Assembly: GCA_005788585.1 (NCBI GenBank)
Contig: SYBY01000314.1
Span: 1 to 5,501 of the forward strand
Direction: 5' to 3'
From: Actinomycetota bacterium
Lineage (GTDB): Bacteria; Actinomycetota; Thermoleophilia; Solirubrobacterales; Solirubrobacteraceae
Length of the DNA stretch: 5,501 bases
In this document: positions 5,178 through 5,501 of the stretch, one piece after another
Layout: each line of letters opens with the position of its first letter
Numbering within the stretch: the first letter of the stretch is position 1
Program-made: the position numbers and the translations under genes
The notes under the pieces: generated by a model
The model's input: the letters and a program-made list of their open reading frames with translations, nothing else
What the model was told of the DNA's origin: nothing
Database searches by the model: none

Positions 5178-5501
5178 ATGAACGCACCCGCGACCACGGC
5201 GCGCGAGACCATGGCCCAGGACGAGCAGCAGAAGGGCAGCAGCAACGGCCGCCGCCACAATGAGGGCCACGGCCGTCGCCTCACCGCTGCCTTCGAGGCA
5301 CTGGAGGCGTTCCCGGCTCTGGCCGAGTCCCGCAACCGGCTGATCCGGCTCGTCACCCAGGAGCGTGTCTCCTCCGGTGACGTCGTCGCCGCCGTCGAAT
5401 CCGACGTCGCGCTGGTCATCAGCGTGCTGCGCCTCGGCAACCAGGTCGAGGGCAAGAGCCGCGGCCGGGTCGAGTCCGTCGTCCAGTCCGTCGAGCTGCT
5501 C
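5178..5501 (+). CDS. HDOD-like signalling domain protein, N-terminal part (3' end outside window)
   Basis: The first 108 residues are seen and the frame stays open to the right edge. Residues 1-34 are hydrophilic and low in complexity (rich in Gln, Gly, Asn, His, Arg), with no signal peptide or membrane segment, so a cytoplasmic protein is expected. From about residue 36 the pattern resembles the start of an HDOD domain: FEALEAFPALAESRNRLIRL, then SSGDVVAAVESDVALVISVLRLGNQ (66-89), then RGRVESVVQSVELL. This follows the family layout of a P-x-L segment, an E-x-D-x-x-L helix leading to L-x-x-x-N, and a V-x-S-x-x-x-A/S-V-x-x-L helix. HDOD domains are non-catalytic relatives of HD phosphohydrolases, found in signalling proteins and often fused to GGDEF, EAL or HD-GYP. 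What lies downstream here is unknown. A GTG at 5139-5141 could add 13 residues. It is preceded by a sigma-28-like promoter and follows gltX by 94 bp. The reading frame is likely real; the family call is moderate. Confidence 0.7.
   Translation, partial: MNAPATTARETMAQDEQQKGSSNGRRHNEGHGRRLTAAFEALEAFPALAESRNRLIRLVTQERVSSGDVVAAVESDVALVISVLRLGNQVEGKSRGRVESVVQSVELL

Noticed and set aside
5105..5455. A 116-codon minus-strand open frame at the right end
   Set aside because: It is antisense to the HDOD-like reading frame, which has a strong ribosome site, a promoter and family-like sequence. The opposing frame looks like low-complexity shadow.
1..5501. Mobile elements, CRISPR arrays, tRNA/rRNA genes, riboswitches or toxin-antitoxin pairs
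   Set aside because: Nothing found by reading: no transposase or integrase motif, no regularly spaced repeats, no cloverleaf, and nearly all sequence is taken up by the listed genes.

Overview
The window is a GC-rich (about 70% by eye), densely coding stretch of bacterial chromosome. It most resembles an actinobacterium of the Thermoleophilia/Solirubrobacterales type. Three things suggest this. The DnaE C-terminus reads like the actinobacterial DnaE1 type. The secreted protein ends in an Ig-like module (D-x-x-AP start, GLA-x-TVTLNEPA, KLTKAGRARLR, DAAGN) of a kind I associate with secreted proteins of that class. The GluRS also looks actinobacterial, without the zinc-binding cysteines. The placement is inference from memory of these families, not a search result.

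Layout, left to right: (1) the 3' end of dnaE (replicative DNA polymerase III alpha) on the plus strand, entering from the left edge; (2) three minus-strand genes, in transcription order nfo (endonuclease IV), a secreted protein of unknown function, and an extended-SDR NAD-dependent epimerase/dehydratase, separated by 30 and 21 bp; (3) gltX (glutamyl-tRNA synthetase) on the plus strand, diverging from nfo across only 40 bp; (4) a 94-bp gap with a GCCGATAA motif like the -10 of FliA/SigD/WhiG (sigma-28 class) promoters; (5) the start of a plus-strand gene, running off the right edge, whose product looks like an HDOD-type signalling domain. dnaE and the epimerase gene converge so tightly that their stop codons overlap in one CTAG.

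Most genes are housekeeping: replication (dnaE), base-excision repair (nfo) and translation (gltX). The secreted protein and the epimerase may be co-transcribed with nfo, but I see no functional link that makes the three a pathway. I see no mobile element, CRISPR array, tRNA, rRNA or toxin-antitoxin pair. I did not find a convincing new multi-gene system. The points most worth a second look are the sigma-28-like promoter before the HDOD-type gene, the compact divergent nfo/gltX start region, and the uncharacterised N-terminal domain of the secreted protein.
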